From positions 1 to 38,393 of the forward strand of contig JAKIWY010000001.1 in NCBI GenBank assembly GCA_022749835.1: a stretch of 38,393 nt of DNA. Reading direction: 5' to 3'. The DNA comes from Thermoplasmata archaeon. Lineage in GTDB: Archaea > Thermoplasmatota > Thermoplasmata > Lutacidiplasmatales > UBA184. The position numbers were made by a program, and so were the translations under genes. Shown here in pieces: positions 32,190 through 38,393 of this stretch (its first letter is position 1; each line of letters opens with the position of its first letter). Below the pieces are notes generated by a model. That model was given only the letters and a program-made list of their open reading frames with translations. It was not told the DNA's origin and searched no databases.

Positions 32190-33163
32190 GCCCAACGAAA
32201 AAGGCGGCGCCCCGGGGCTCGGCAAAGCCGGCCCCCAAGGCGATCGCGGGCCTCCCCCTCGGCAAGACGGGCGGCCGCCATCCGGCGATCGGGCTCGGCC
32301 TCTGGGCGCAGGGCCGATGGAACCCCGAGTTCGAGGCCCGGACGAAGGCGACCGTGGCGCACGCGATCGAACGGGGCGTCGAATGGTTCGACACCGCGGA
32401 AGTCTACGGGGGCGGACGCTCGGAGCGCCTTCTCGGCGATCTGCTCGACCGTCGCGGCCGGGACGCTCCTCCGCTGTTCGTCACGACGAAGCTCTCCTGG
32501 GAGCACCTTCGCCCCGCGCAGATCCGCTCGTCGCTCCAAGGCAGCCTGCAGAGGCTCGGGCGTCCGAGCGTCGACGTCTACCTCGTCCACGCCCCCGACC
32601 CCCACGTCCCCATCGCCGCGACGATGGGCGCCCTCGAGACGCTCTGGAAGGAGGGGAAGTTCCGGGCGATCGGCGTCAGCAATTTCTCCCTCGAGCAGCT
32701 CGAGGCGGCGGTGGGGGCGCTCGGCGATGCGCCGCTCGTGGTGAACCAGGTGCTCTACAACCTGCTCGACCGGGAGGACGGGGACCCGCTCGTCGACTAC
32801 TGCCGGAAGCACTCGATCGTCCTGGAGGCGTACACGCCGCTGGGCCGGGGCCTGCTCGCGGGCAGGTTCCTCACCAAGGAGAAGCCGTCGGTCGAGGTGC
32901 TTCGCTACGCGCATCGCCTCGCGGAGACCGACCGCTTCCCGGTCCTCCTGGAGCGCGCGCGAGCCCTCAACGCGCTCGCTAAGGCGGAGGGCGTCCCGCT
33001 CGCCTCCCTCGCGTTGCACTGGCTCGCCGGTCGCGGGTGTGCGCCGCTGTTCGGCGCGAGCCGCCCGGAGCAGGTCGACGGCCTCCTCAAGGCGTGGAGC
33101 CAGCGCCCGAGCGACGCGCTCCTTCACCGGGCCGAGGGGATCGCGCAGGGCAACGATGCTTAG
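32186..33163 (+). CDS. Aldo/keto reductase
   Basis: 325 residues, GTG start overlapping the valS stop (GTGA). A (beta/alpha)8 NADPH-dependent reductase. The catalytic tetrad is complete: Asp69 and Tyr74 in WFDTAEVYGGG, Lys102 in TTKLSW, His135 in YLVHAPDP. VSNFSLEQLEAA and VVNQVLYNLLDRE are conserved cofactor-side segments. The sequence is closest in style to the small-molecule or potassium-channel beta-subunit-like branch (Tas/YajO type). The first 20 residues (SPTKKAAPRGSAKPAPK) are a basic, probably disordered extension. Substrate unknown, and the position behind valS looks incidental. Confidence 0.93.
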   Translation: MSPTKKAAPRGSAKPAPKAIAGLPLGKTGGRHPAIGLGLWAQGRWNPEFEARTKATVAHAIERGVEWFDTAEVYGGGRSERLLGDLLDRRGRDAPPLFVTTKLSWEHLRPAQIRSSLQGSLQRLGRPSVDVYLVHAPDPHVPIAATMGALETLWKEGKFRAIGVSNFSLEQLEAAVGALGDAPLVVNQVLYNLLDREDGDPLVDYCRKHSIVLEAYTPLGRGLLAGRFLTKEKPSVEVLRYAHRLAETDRFPVLLERARALNALAKAEGVPLASLALHWLAGRGCAPLFGASRPEQVDGLLKAWSQRPSDALLHRAEGIAQGNDA

Positions 33164-33857
33164 GCTCGTCGCCTTCGACATGGACGGCACGCTGGTCGAC
33201 GCCGACAGCTCCTGGCGATGGGTGCACGATCACTTCGGGGACTCGAACCCCGAGGCGCTGCGCTTGTTCCTGGACGACCGGATCGACGACGCCGAGTTCA
33301 TCCGGCGGGACATCGCGATCTGGTGGAAGCACCGGCCCGGGCTCCGGCTCGCCGAGGTCGAGGAGATCCTCTCGGGCGTGCCGCTCATGCCCGGGGCCCA
33401 CGAGATGGTGGCGTCGGTCAGGGAGCGCGGGGTCACCACGCTGATCGTGAGCGGGGGGATCGACCTGCTCGCCGACCGCATCGCCCGGCAGCTGGGGATC
33501 GACTACGTGCTCGCCAACGGATTTCGCGTCGACCCGGAGGGCCGGCTCACCGGGGAGGGGATCATCCGGGTCCCGATCAAGTCGAAGGAAGGGGTCGTCG
33601 AGAGGGTCCAGGCGCAGCTCGACGTGCGGCCCGAGGAGACGGCGAGCGTCGGCAATTCGGACATCGACGTCGGAATGTTCCGCCGCAGCGGGATCGGGAT
33701 CGCCTTCCAGCCCGCGGACGAGCACGTCCGAAAGCACGCGAGCGCCGTGGTCGAGGAGCGCGACCTCCGGGGGATCGTCCGGCACCTGTTCCCCGCCGGC
33801 GAAGCGCCCGGCGCTCACGGTCAACCTTTTGTGGGGTTCCCGGCTCCCAACCGGTAG
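33156..33857 (+). CDS. HAD-family phosphoserine-phosphatase-like hydrolase
   Basis: 233 residues from ATG 33156, overlapping the aldo/keto reductase by eight bases. Motif I is AFDMDGTLVDADSSW (Asp8 nucleophile, Asp10). Motif II is LIVSGGIDLLADRIA. The Lys of motif III is probably in VPIKSKEGVV, and motif IV is VGNSDIDVGMF. A helical cap sits between 20 and 80 (WVHDHFGDSNPEALRLFL...). The pattern fits SerB-like enzymes, so phosphoserine is a fair guess and other small phosphomonoesters are possible. The last 15 residues (HGQPFVGFPAPNR) lie over the promoter of the next gene. Confidence 0.88.
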   Translation: MLRLVAFDMDGTLVDADSSWRWVHDHFGDSNPEALRLFLDDRIDDAEFIRRDIAIWWKHRPGLRLAEVEEILSGVPLMPGAHEMVASVRERGVTTLIVSGGIDLLADRIARQLGIDYVLANGFRVDPEGRLTGEGIIRVPIKSKEGVVERVQAQLDVRPEETASVGNSDIDVGMFRRSGIGIAFQPADEHVRKHASAVVEERDLRGIVRHLFPAGEAPGAHGQPFVGFPAPNR

Positions 33858-34474
33858 TGGAAGAGTACCGCGCCCTCCTCGAACGCGCCCGGGAGAAGCT
33901 GCCGGAGGTCCGTCCGGCGACCGAGCGCTTCCAGGTCCCCGAACCGGACATCATGGGGGACGGCAAGAACACGGTCATCCGCAACTTCCAGGAGATCACC
34001 ACGGTGCTCCGACGCGAGCCGGCCCACCTGATCGGCTACCTCGCGAGGGAGATGGGCTGCCCGGGGGTCCTCGACCTGCCCCGCGGCGTGCTCAAGTCCC
34101 GGCTCTCCAAGGATGCGATCCAGCAGCGGATACGTGAGTACACCGAGAAGAACGTCATCTGCTCCGAGTGCAAGCGACCGGACACCCACCTGAGCAAGGA
34201 GGGCCGGCTGACGCTGCTCATCTGCGAGGCGTGCGGTGCCCAGCGACCGGTGACCGTCCGTCGGGTCGTCGAGCCCGAGAAGCCCAAGACGCCGGTCGTC
34301 GTCGGCGAGATCTACCGCCTCACGATAGAAGACGTCGGTCGCCGAGGGGACGGCGTCGCCAAGAAGGAAGGGTTCGTCATCTTCGTCACCGGGGCGACGA
34401 CCCGGGGGACGACCATCAACGCCAAGATCACCAAGGTCCTCGGCAACAACGCCTACGCAATCGTGCAGCCGTAG
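33857..34474 (+). CDS. Initiation factor aIF2-beta fused to a TRAM domain
   Basis: 205 residues from GTG 33857, one base inside the stop of the preceding gene. Residues 1-137 are aIF2-beta: helical start EEYRALLERAREKLPE, the alpha-beta core KNTVIRNFQEITTVLRREPAHLIGYLAREMG, and the C-terminal zinc ribbon CSEC (102, 105) and CEAC (123, 126). aIF2-beta is part of the heterotrimer that brings initiator tRNA to the ribosome. Residues about 147-203 (VVVGEIYRLTIEDVGRRGDGVAKKEGFVIFV...GTTINAKITKVLGNNAYAIV) form a TRAM domain, an RNA-binding beta barrel, joined by a Pro-rich linker. CAACCTTTTG (33822-33831) is a weak TATA candidate about 30 bases upstream, so the transcript may be leaderless. Confidence 0.93.
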   Translation: MEEYRALLERAREKLPEVRPATERFQVPEPDIMGDGKNTVIRNFQEITTVLRREPAHLIGYLAREMGCPGVLDLPRGVLKSRLSKDAIQQRIREYTEKNVICSECKRPDTHLSKEGRLTLLICEACGAQRPVTVRRVVEPEKPKTPVVVGEIYRLTIEDVGRRGDGVAKKEGFVIFVTGATTRGTTINAKITKVLGNNAYAIVQP

Positions 34475-34483
34475 GCGCGCTCC

Positions 34484-35452
34484 ATGCGCGGGCTCCGGTC
34501 GCTCGGGCTGCTCGCCCTGTTCGTCGGGGCCCAGCTGGTCGCGCTCCTGCTCGCTCTCCCCTTCAAGAGCGCCGGACTCGCCTCCACCTCCAACCCGAAC
34601 AACCCGACCGACCCCTTGTTCCTCATCCTCATCATCATCCTCGCACCGCTCGTCATCTTGCTGCTCGCCCGCCGGGCCGGCTCGATGCGCGCGCTGCGCT
34701 GGCTCATCCTCCTGGGGATCGGCGGCTCGCTGACGATCACCCTCGGCGCCGCGATCGGACTCGTCACCCCGCCCCCGATCATCCTGTCCCCGGTCGGCCC
34801 CGGCCTGTTCGTCGACCTATCGGTGCCGTTCGCCACCGCGATCGCGGTCGGGCTGTTCCTGGCGCTCCTCATCGAGCCGCAATGGTACGTCGTCGATGCG
34901 GCCGGGTTCGTCGCCGCGGGATCGCTCATCGCGCTGCTCGGCATCTCCTTCGGCATCCTGCCCGTCTTCATCCTTCTGATCGCGCTCGCCGTCTACGACG
35001 CGGTCGCGGTCTACGGGACCAAACACATGATCTCGCTCGCCGACGTGGTGACCGACATGAAGCTACCCATCCTCATGGTGATGCCCGGGAGCGCCGACTT
35101 CGACTACACCCGCAAGGGGACGTTCACCGAGCAGCGGGCCGCCCCGGTCGCCGAGCGCGAAGCGATGTTCATGGGCCTGGGCGACGTGGTGTTCCCCGGG
35201 ATCCTGGTCGTCTCCTCGTTCGTCTGGCTGCCGACCTCCCACGGCGTCGGGGGGATCGGGGGAAACCTGCTCGTCGCCTTCGGCTCGCTCCTGGGCGCTC
35301 TCCTCGGCTTCAGTGCGCTCATGCGGCTGGTGGGAGGCGGGAACCCGCAGGCCGGACTCCCGCTGCTGAACGGCGGGGTGATCGGCGGGTACATCGTGAG
35401 CTTCCTCATCGTCTATCACAGTCTCGGGCTCGGCCTCACGGTCAGTCTATGA
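34484..35452 (+). CDS. Presenilin/signal-peptide-peptidase-like intramembrane aspartyl protease
   Basis: 322 residues, about nine membrane helices, the family A22 layout. The catalytic aspartates are Asp172 in AVYDAVAVYGTKHM (the YD motif) and Asp234 in MGLGDVVFPGIL (the GxGD motif). The PxL-type motif is in GLPLLNGGVIGG near residue 298. Such archaeal homologues (MCMJR1-like) cleave substrate helices within the membrane. Natural substrates in archaea are unknown. The large loop between the two catalytic helices (ADFDYTRKGTFTEQRAAPVAEREAMF) is cytoplasmic. It starts nine bases after the aIF2-beta stop and is probably co-transcribed. Confidence 0.94.
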   Translation: MRGLRSLGLLALFVGAQLVALLLALPFKSAGLASTSNPNNPTDPLFLILIIILAPLVILLLARRAGSMRALRWLILLGIGGSLTITLGAAIGLVTPPPIILSPVGPGLFVDLSVPFATAIAVGLFLALLIEPQWYVVDAAGFVAAGSLIALLGISFGILPVFILLIALAVYDAVAVYGTKHMISLADVVTDMKLPILMVMPGSADFDYTRKGTFTEQRAAPVAEREAMFMGLGDVVFPGILVVSSFVWLPTSHGVGGIGGNLLVAFGSLLGALLGFSALMRLVGGGNPQAGLPLLNGGVIGGYIVSFLIVYHSLGLGLTVSL

Positions 35453-35472
35453 GCCGGGAGTGGTAAGGAGCG

Positions 35473-36414
35473 ATGCCGCGCAAGGTCGAGGACTTCGAGG
35501 TCGGGGACGCGCCGGGGCTGGACGAGCTCACCCGCCGGATGGAGGCGGGAGGAGGGTTCAGCTCGCGCGGCGTCGCGCGGGGGGTGGACCTGCTCGCCCG
35601 GATGTTCCGGGACGAGGGGATGACCGTCTTCCTCTCGTTCCCCGCCGACATCGTCGCGACCGGCACCCGGGGCGTCCTCGCCGAACTCGTCCGGGGCGGC
35701 TACGTGGACGCCGTCATCACGACGTGCGGCACGCTCGACCACGACCTCGCCCGCTCCTTCAAGCCGTACTACCACGGGGAGTGGGAGCTCGACGACGCGA
35801 AGCTCCACGCGAAGGGCCTCTACCGGCTCGGGAACCTCGTCATTCCGCAGGCGCACTACGGCGGGGTCATCGAGCGGGAGATGCAACGCCTGCTCGGGCG
35901 GCTCTACCGGAAGGGGACGCGATCGATCTCCACGCGCGAGCTCGTCTGGGCGATCGGGGAAGCCCTCGGGGAAAAACGCGGGCGCGGCAGCATCTGTCGG
36001 GCAGCGTTCGAGCGGAAGATACCGGTCATCGTCCCCGGCATCACCGACGGAGCGGTCGGCTCGCAACTCTGGCTGTTTTGGCAGCAGCACAAGGCGCTCT
36101 CCCTCGACCTCTTCTCCGACGAGCAGACGCTGTGCGACGTGGTCTTCGAAGCGAAGCGCGCGGGTGCGATCATGCTCGGCGGAGGCATCTCGAAACACCA
36201 CACGATCTGGTGGAACCAGTTCCGCGACGGGCTCGACACCGCTCTTTACATCACGAGCGCCGTCGAGTGGGACGGCAGCCTCTCGGGAGCGAGGACGCGC
36301 GAGGCGATCTCCTGGGGGAAGCTCAAGCCGAAGGCCCGCCACACGACCGTCGACGGCGACGTGACGGTGCTGTTCCCGTGGATGGTCGGAGCCGCGCTCG
36401 AGCGGATTCGCTGA
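35473..36414 (+). CDS. dys: Deoxyhypusine synthase
   Basis: 313 residues, near the archaeal norm. It transfers the aminobutyl part of spermidine to a lysine of aIF5A, the first step of hypusine formation. The active-site Lys241 lies in LGGGISKHHTIWWNQFRDG, with ITSAVEWDGSLSGARTREAISWGKL after it. NAD-binding segments include VFLSFPADIVATGTRGVL, VITTCGTLDHDLARS and VPGITDGAVGSQLW. AAGGAG lies eight bases before the ATG. It follows the presenilin-like gene by 20 bases, so initiation (aIF2-beta) and elongation factor modification are on one operon. Confidence 0.96.
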   Translation: MPRKVEDFEVGDAPGLDELTRRMEAGGGFSSRGVARGVDLLARMFRDEGMTVFLSFPADIVATGTRGVLAELVRGGYVDAVITTCGTLDHDLARSFKPYYHGEWELDDAKLHAKGLYRLGNLVIPQAHYGGVIEREMQRLLGRLYRKGTRSISTRELVWAIGEALGEKRGRGSICRAAFERKIPVIVPGITDGAVGSQLWLFWQQHKALSLDLFSDEQTLCDVVFEAKRAGAIMLGGGISKHHTIWWNQFRDGLDTALYITSAVEWDGSLSGARTREAISWGKLKPKARHTTVDGDVTVLFPWMVGAALERIR

Positions 36415-36450
36415 CGGTTGTGGCCCAGCACCGGAGCGCCTCCCGACGCC

Positions 36451-36457
36451 TTAATAG
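36451..36457 (+). promoter_or_regulatory. TATA box of tRNA-Lys
   Basis: TTAATAG, centred about 35 bases before the mature tRNA 5' end. This implies a leader of several bases removed by RNase P. Confidence 0.5.
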
Positions 36458-36488
36458 GGCGAGACCAAGTCGGCCCGCCCCGTCACGT

Positions 36489-36561
36489 GGGCCCGTAGCT
36501 CAGTCGGTAGAGCAGGCGGCTCTTAACCGCAAGGTCAGGGGTTCGAATCCCCTCGGGCCCG
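36489..36561 (+). tRNA. tRNA-Lys (CUU anticodon)
   Basis: 73 bases. The acceptor stem is GGGCCCG/CGGGCCC with discriminator G. The D arm is GCTC...GAGC. The anticodon loop CTCTTAA gives CTT at 34-36. The T arm is AGGGG-TTCGAAT-CCCCT. No CCA is encoded and there is no intron. The first pair of the anticodon stem is a G-A mismatch. The 3' end doubles as the left boundary of the HEPN/MNT element. Confidence 0.96.
36539..36561. repeat. Proximal copy of the tRNA-Lys 3'-end repeat (attL-like)
   Basis: The last 23 bases of the tRNA (T arm, 3' acceptor strand, discriminator) are repeated with 21 identities at 37753-37775 in the same orientation. This copy keeps the tRNA whole. Confidence 0.6.
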
Positions 36562-36651
36562 TCGATTCCGCGGTGCGGTTGGGGAGGTGGCCCCGGTGGC
36601 GCCGCGGTTCCCCTGTCGAACGCACCAGGCGGTGGGTCCATCCGAGATGTC

Positions 36652-37056
36652 CTACTCGATTTGGTCTCGAATCCATCGAACTACTCGCTCCGCTTGAACG
36701 ACGAGCCGATCCGCTTGGCTCTCGGACAGTCCCTGGCCCCCGTACTCTACGAGATTCTTTGAGGACAAGATCACTCTCACTTGTCGGACCAGCCCAGCGT
36801 CAGTGGTTCCGGGGATCCTTCCGATCAGCGAGAGGACATCTCGGTGGTCCTCCCCATGAGATCGGAGTTCCAGTTTGGCAATGGTAAGGGCGTCGCACGC
36901 AGAAATCGCCGCGTGAATGCCCTCCAACCCAGCGCTGTTCGGTCGATGGTCGTCCAGCGCGACTCTGGCCGACGTGGCGAACTCTTGCGCCTTGCGAAGG
37001 AAGCTCCCGAACTCTCGTCTCGGGACCGCGACGGTCCGGGGCGGCGAGCGCGTCAA
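36652..37056 (-). CDS. HEPN-domain protein, likely toxin of a HEPN/MNT pair
   Basis: 134 residues, all helical, starting within the stop codon of the MNT gene (ATGA). The segments EFGSFLRKAQEFATSARVALDDHRPNSAGLEGIHAAISACDALTIAKL and QADRLVVQAERVVRWIRDQIE fit the four-helix HEPN bundle. In toxins of this type an R-x4-6-H pair cleaves RNA. Here the equivalent place reads RVILSSKNLVEYGG, with Lys-Asn and a Tyr but no His. The toxin is therefore either a variant family with different chemistry or one that lacks ribonuclease activity. The start (MTRSPPRTVAV) may be a few residues long. Confidence 0.82.
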   Translation of the reverse strand: MTRSPPRTVAVPRREFGSFLRKAQEFATSARVALDDHRPNSAGLEGIHAAISACDALTIAKLELRSHGEDHRDVLSLIGRIPGTTDAGLVRQVRVILSSKNLVEYGGQGLSESQADRLVVQAERVVRWIRDQIE

Positions 37057-37646
37057 TCCCGTGCCTTCACGACCTTCCCCTCGCGTTCCACTGTATCGAG
37101 AAAGCTGGGAGAGAGTTGCCCCTGGCCCTCATCGAGGGCGATGACGAGAGGGGCGAGAGTCAGCCCGAATTTCTCCCGGATCCTGCCCGCCAGCGGGTCC
37201 AGCGCGTCCCAGACCTGCTCGATGAGGCGGGCGGACTCCACCTCCACCAGAAGGTCGACGTCGCTCCACCCGGTCTCATCACCCCGTGCAACCGAGCCGA
37301 ACAGAATGGCTCTCTGGGCCGGAAGCCCAACAAGGGCTTTCCGGAGGTCGGACTCCAACTCCACGGCAAGTCCGCGCTCGATGCCGAAAAGCGTCCTGAG
37401 GACTGGGACGAAGACGTTGTTCGGCGCAATGGACCAGGTGTGGTTTCTCCCGGCGACGTGCCGATCGACGACCCCCTGACTCTCCAGTCGCCCCAAGGAA
37501 CTCTGTACGTGCGACAGGGCCAGCCGACCGGAGTCGCGGAGCTCGAGCGCGGAGTAGGCCCGACCCGGGTGGCCGCAGAGCACGCGCAGAACGTGAAGGG
37601 TCCCCCTTCCTCGGAGAATATCGTCCAATGGCAGGTGAACCCTCAT
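37053..37646 (-). CDS. MNT-type nucleotidyltransferase antitoxin with N-terminal winged helix
   Basis: 197 residues from ATG 37646, preceded one codon earlier by a TTG. The N-terminal winged helix (about 12-75: LHVLRVLCGHPGRAYSALELRDSGRLALSHVQSSLGRLESQGVVDRH) should bind DNA. The C-terminal minimal nucleotidyltransferase shows the G-S-x10-D-x-D motif intact (Gly117, Ser118, Asp129, Asp131 in FGSVARGDETGWSDVDLL). MNT antitoxins are known to silence HEPN partners by adding AMP to a tyrosine near the active site. The fused DNA-binding domain and palindromes over its own start suggest that it also represses the operon. It heads the two-gene operon. Confidence 0.9.
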   Translation of the reverse strand: MRVHLPLDDILRGRGTLHVLRVLCGHPGRAYSALELRDSGRLALSHVQSSLGRLESQGVVDRHVAGRNHTWSIAPNNVFVPVLRTLFGIERGLAVELESDLRKALVGLPAQRAILFGSVARGDETGWSDVDLLVEVESARLIEQVWDALDPLAGRIREKFGLTLAPLVIALDEGQGQLSPSFLDTVEREGKVVKARD

Positions 37647-37647
37647 C

Positions 37648-37676
37648 AACCTTTAAACAGGTTATAGGACCTATAA
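37648..37676 (-). promoter_or_regulatory. Promoter and two operator palindromes of the MNT/HEPN operon
   Basis: AACCT-TTAAAC-AGGTT (37648-37663) is an inverted repeat directly at the start codon. TTATAGG-A-CCTATAA (37662-37676) is a perfect 7-bp palindrome around one base. The minus strand of the latter contains the TATA box (CTTTATAGG, 37670-37678), about 28 bases before ATG 37646, so the transcript should be leaderless or nearly so. Repressor bound to either site would block transcription. Confidence 0.65.
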
Positions 37677-37958
37677 AGAGGTTCACGCTTCCGGCCGCCC
37701 ACCCATCGGAGACTTGCGTCCCCGGACGAGCCCCCGAGGACCGGGACCAAATGGGTACGAGTCCCCTCGGGCCCGGGACGCGCTCCGTTGCGCCGGAACT
37801 TCGCGGTCGCGCCGGCGGATTCACGCGCTCTCCGACCGGGAGAACGTTGTAGGAATCGTCTAATCCCGCGGCGGCCTAACCGTCTCGGGTCGACCTTGCC
37901 GCCCCACCCGGCCCGCCCCTCGTGCCCGCCTGTCGAGCCGCCGGTTTCGGGCCGCCCG
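37677..37958. other. Intergenic region with the distal tRNA-Lys repeat
   Basis: About 280 bases between the MNT promoter and the next gene. The only structure recognised is the repeat at 37753-37775. The rest is GC-rich without a convincing reading frame on either strand. Confidence 0.5.
37753..37775. repeat. Distal copy of tRNA-Lys 3' end (attR-like)
   Basis: Twenty-one of 23 bases equal the end of tRNA-Lys, including the 14 bases TCCCCTCGGGCCCG without a break. The two differences fall in the T loop, where TTCGAAT has become TACGAGT. This would not support a working tRNA, and the 5' part of a tRNA is absent. Both copies point the same way, 1,214 bases apart, with the HEPN/MNT operon between. 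Confidence 0.6.
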
Positions 37959-38393
37959 ATGGGGCGGCCGTCGAGCAACGCCCGAGCGCATCTTTTGCCG
38001 TCCCCTCGACGCAGGACGATCGCCCGCCGGTTCCGGAGCTCTCCCTGGGGAGCCCCGGTCACCCTGGCGATACTTCTTGCGGCTCCCCTCGTTCCGCTGG
38101 GGGCCGTCCCAAGGATGGCACCCTCAGGGCACCCGCCGCTCGGGGGGAGTGGCGCGGCCCTACCGGCCGCACGCGTCGGGGCACACGACGATTGGCCCAC
38201 GTACCTGGGTTCGTCCGAGCGAACGAGCTCTAGCTCCGCGGACCACTCGATCTCCAACGCCACGGCGAACGAGCTGGTCCCGCTTTGGTCACATGCTACC
38301 GGGGGGCCGGTGGCTTCTTCCCCCGTTATCGCCAACGGCACGGTCTTTGTCGGCTCGTGGGATGGCTACGAGTACGCCCTCAACGCCACCAAC
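37959..38393 (+). CDS. Secreted PQQ-like beta-propeller protein, N-terminal part (3' end outside window)
   Basis: The frame is open from 37959 to the window end with no stop, so at least 145 residues are visible. ATG 37959 is the best start. TTG 37995 is an alternative. A basic stretch (PSPRRRTIARRFRSS) precedes a signal or anchor segment (PWGAPVTLAILLAAPLVPLGAV). After a short linker come HDDWPTYLGSSERTSSS and then a repeat PLWSHATGGPVASSPVIANGTVFVGSWDGYEYALNATN. The DWPTYLG start and 'SSPVIANGTVFVGSWDGYEYALNA' are hallmarks of PQQ/quinoprotein-like propeller repeats in archaeal surface proteins. N-x-S/T sequons suggest glycosylation. It is probably structural or adhesive, as no PQQ ligands can be checked here. 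Confidence 0.7.
   Translation, partial: MGRPSSNARAHLLPSPRRRTIARRFRSSPWGAPVTLAILLAAPLVPLGAVPRMAPSGHPPLGGSGAALPAARVGAHDDWPTYLGSSERTSSSSADHSISNATANELVPLWSHATGGPVASSPVIANGTVFVGSWDGYEYALNATN

Noticed and set aside
37753-37775. A tRNA pseudogene
   Set aside because: Only the T arm and 3' acceptor strand are present, and the bases upstream do not continue the tRNA. A boundary repeat explains it better.

Overview
The window is GC-rich, densely coded archaeal chromosome. Archaeal markers are ribosomal protein L21e, the RNA polymerase subunit Rpo4/RpoF, Pus10, a DUF655 protein, a group II chaperonin (thermosome), aIF2-beta, deoxyhypusine synthase and TATA-box promoters. A class II lysyl-tRNA synthetase, a flavin-dependent thymidylate synthase (ThyX) and several large membrane-anchored, Asn/Ser/Thr-rich surface proteins suit an uncultured lineage of Thermoplasmatota (Thermoplasmata-like). 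That placement is an inference from gene content. No phylogeny could be run.

Layout. 1-2950: the end of a metallo-beta-lactamase-fold protein, a surface protein with a seven-bladed YVTN-type propeller, and a small unknown protein. 3100-4066: a VapB/VapC-type toxin-antitoxin pair lying directly behind the 3' end of tRNA-Cys. 4108-7070: a metG-PHP operon on the minus strand. 7203-9584: thyX and a surface protein. 9674-12862: xerA with an FAD-dependent oxidoreductase, divergent from ncsA (tRNA 2-thiolation). 12859-15052: a 3-hydroxyacyl-CoA dehydrogenase, a PrsW-type protease and a small unknown protein. 15195-18480: the translation/transcription cluster pus10-rpl21e-rpoF-DUF655-ksgA. 18619-20902: a membrane protein and an ABC-2 exporter. 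21320-24989: thermosome, an unknown protein and lysS. 24992-29517: a surface protein, a two-winged-helix regulator and a three-helix membrane protein, divergent from a second ABC exporter across one shared TATA box. 29514-36414: valS, aldo/keto reductase, HAD phosphatase, aIF2-beta fused to a TRAM domain, presenilin-like protease and deoxyhypusine synthase. 36489-37775: tRNA-Lys followed by a HEPN/nucleotidyltransferase (MNT) pair. 37959-end: the start of a secreted PQQ-like propeller protein.

Most genes serve translation: three aminoacyl-tRNA synthetases, two tRNA modification enzymes, rRNA dimethylation, an initiation factor and hypusine synthesis. They sit in tightly overlapping operons, often joined by ATGA or GTGA overlaps.

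The most unusual structure is a repeated one. Both toxin-antitoxin modules lie immediately downstream of a tRNA 3' end. Each is bounded on its far side by a second copy of that same tRNA 3' end (14 of 14 bases for tRNA-Cys, 21 of 23 for tRNA-Lys). This looks like two independent sub-1.3-kb tRNA-anchored islands that carry little besides an autoregulated toxin-antitoxin operon and no integrase.
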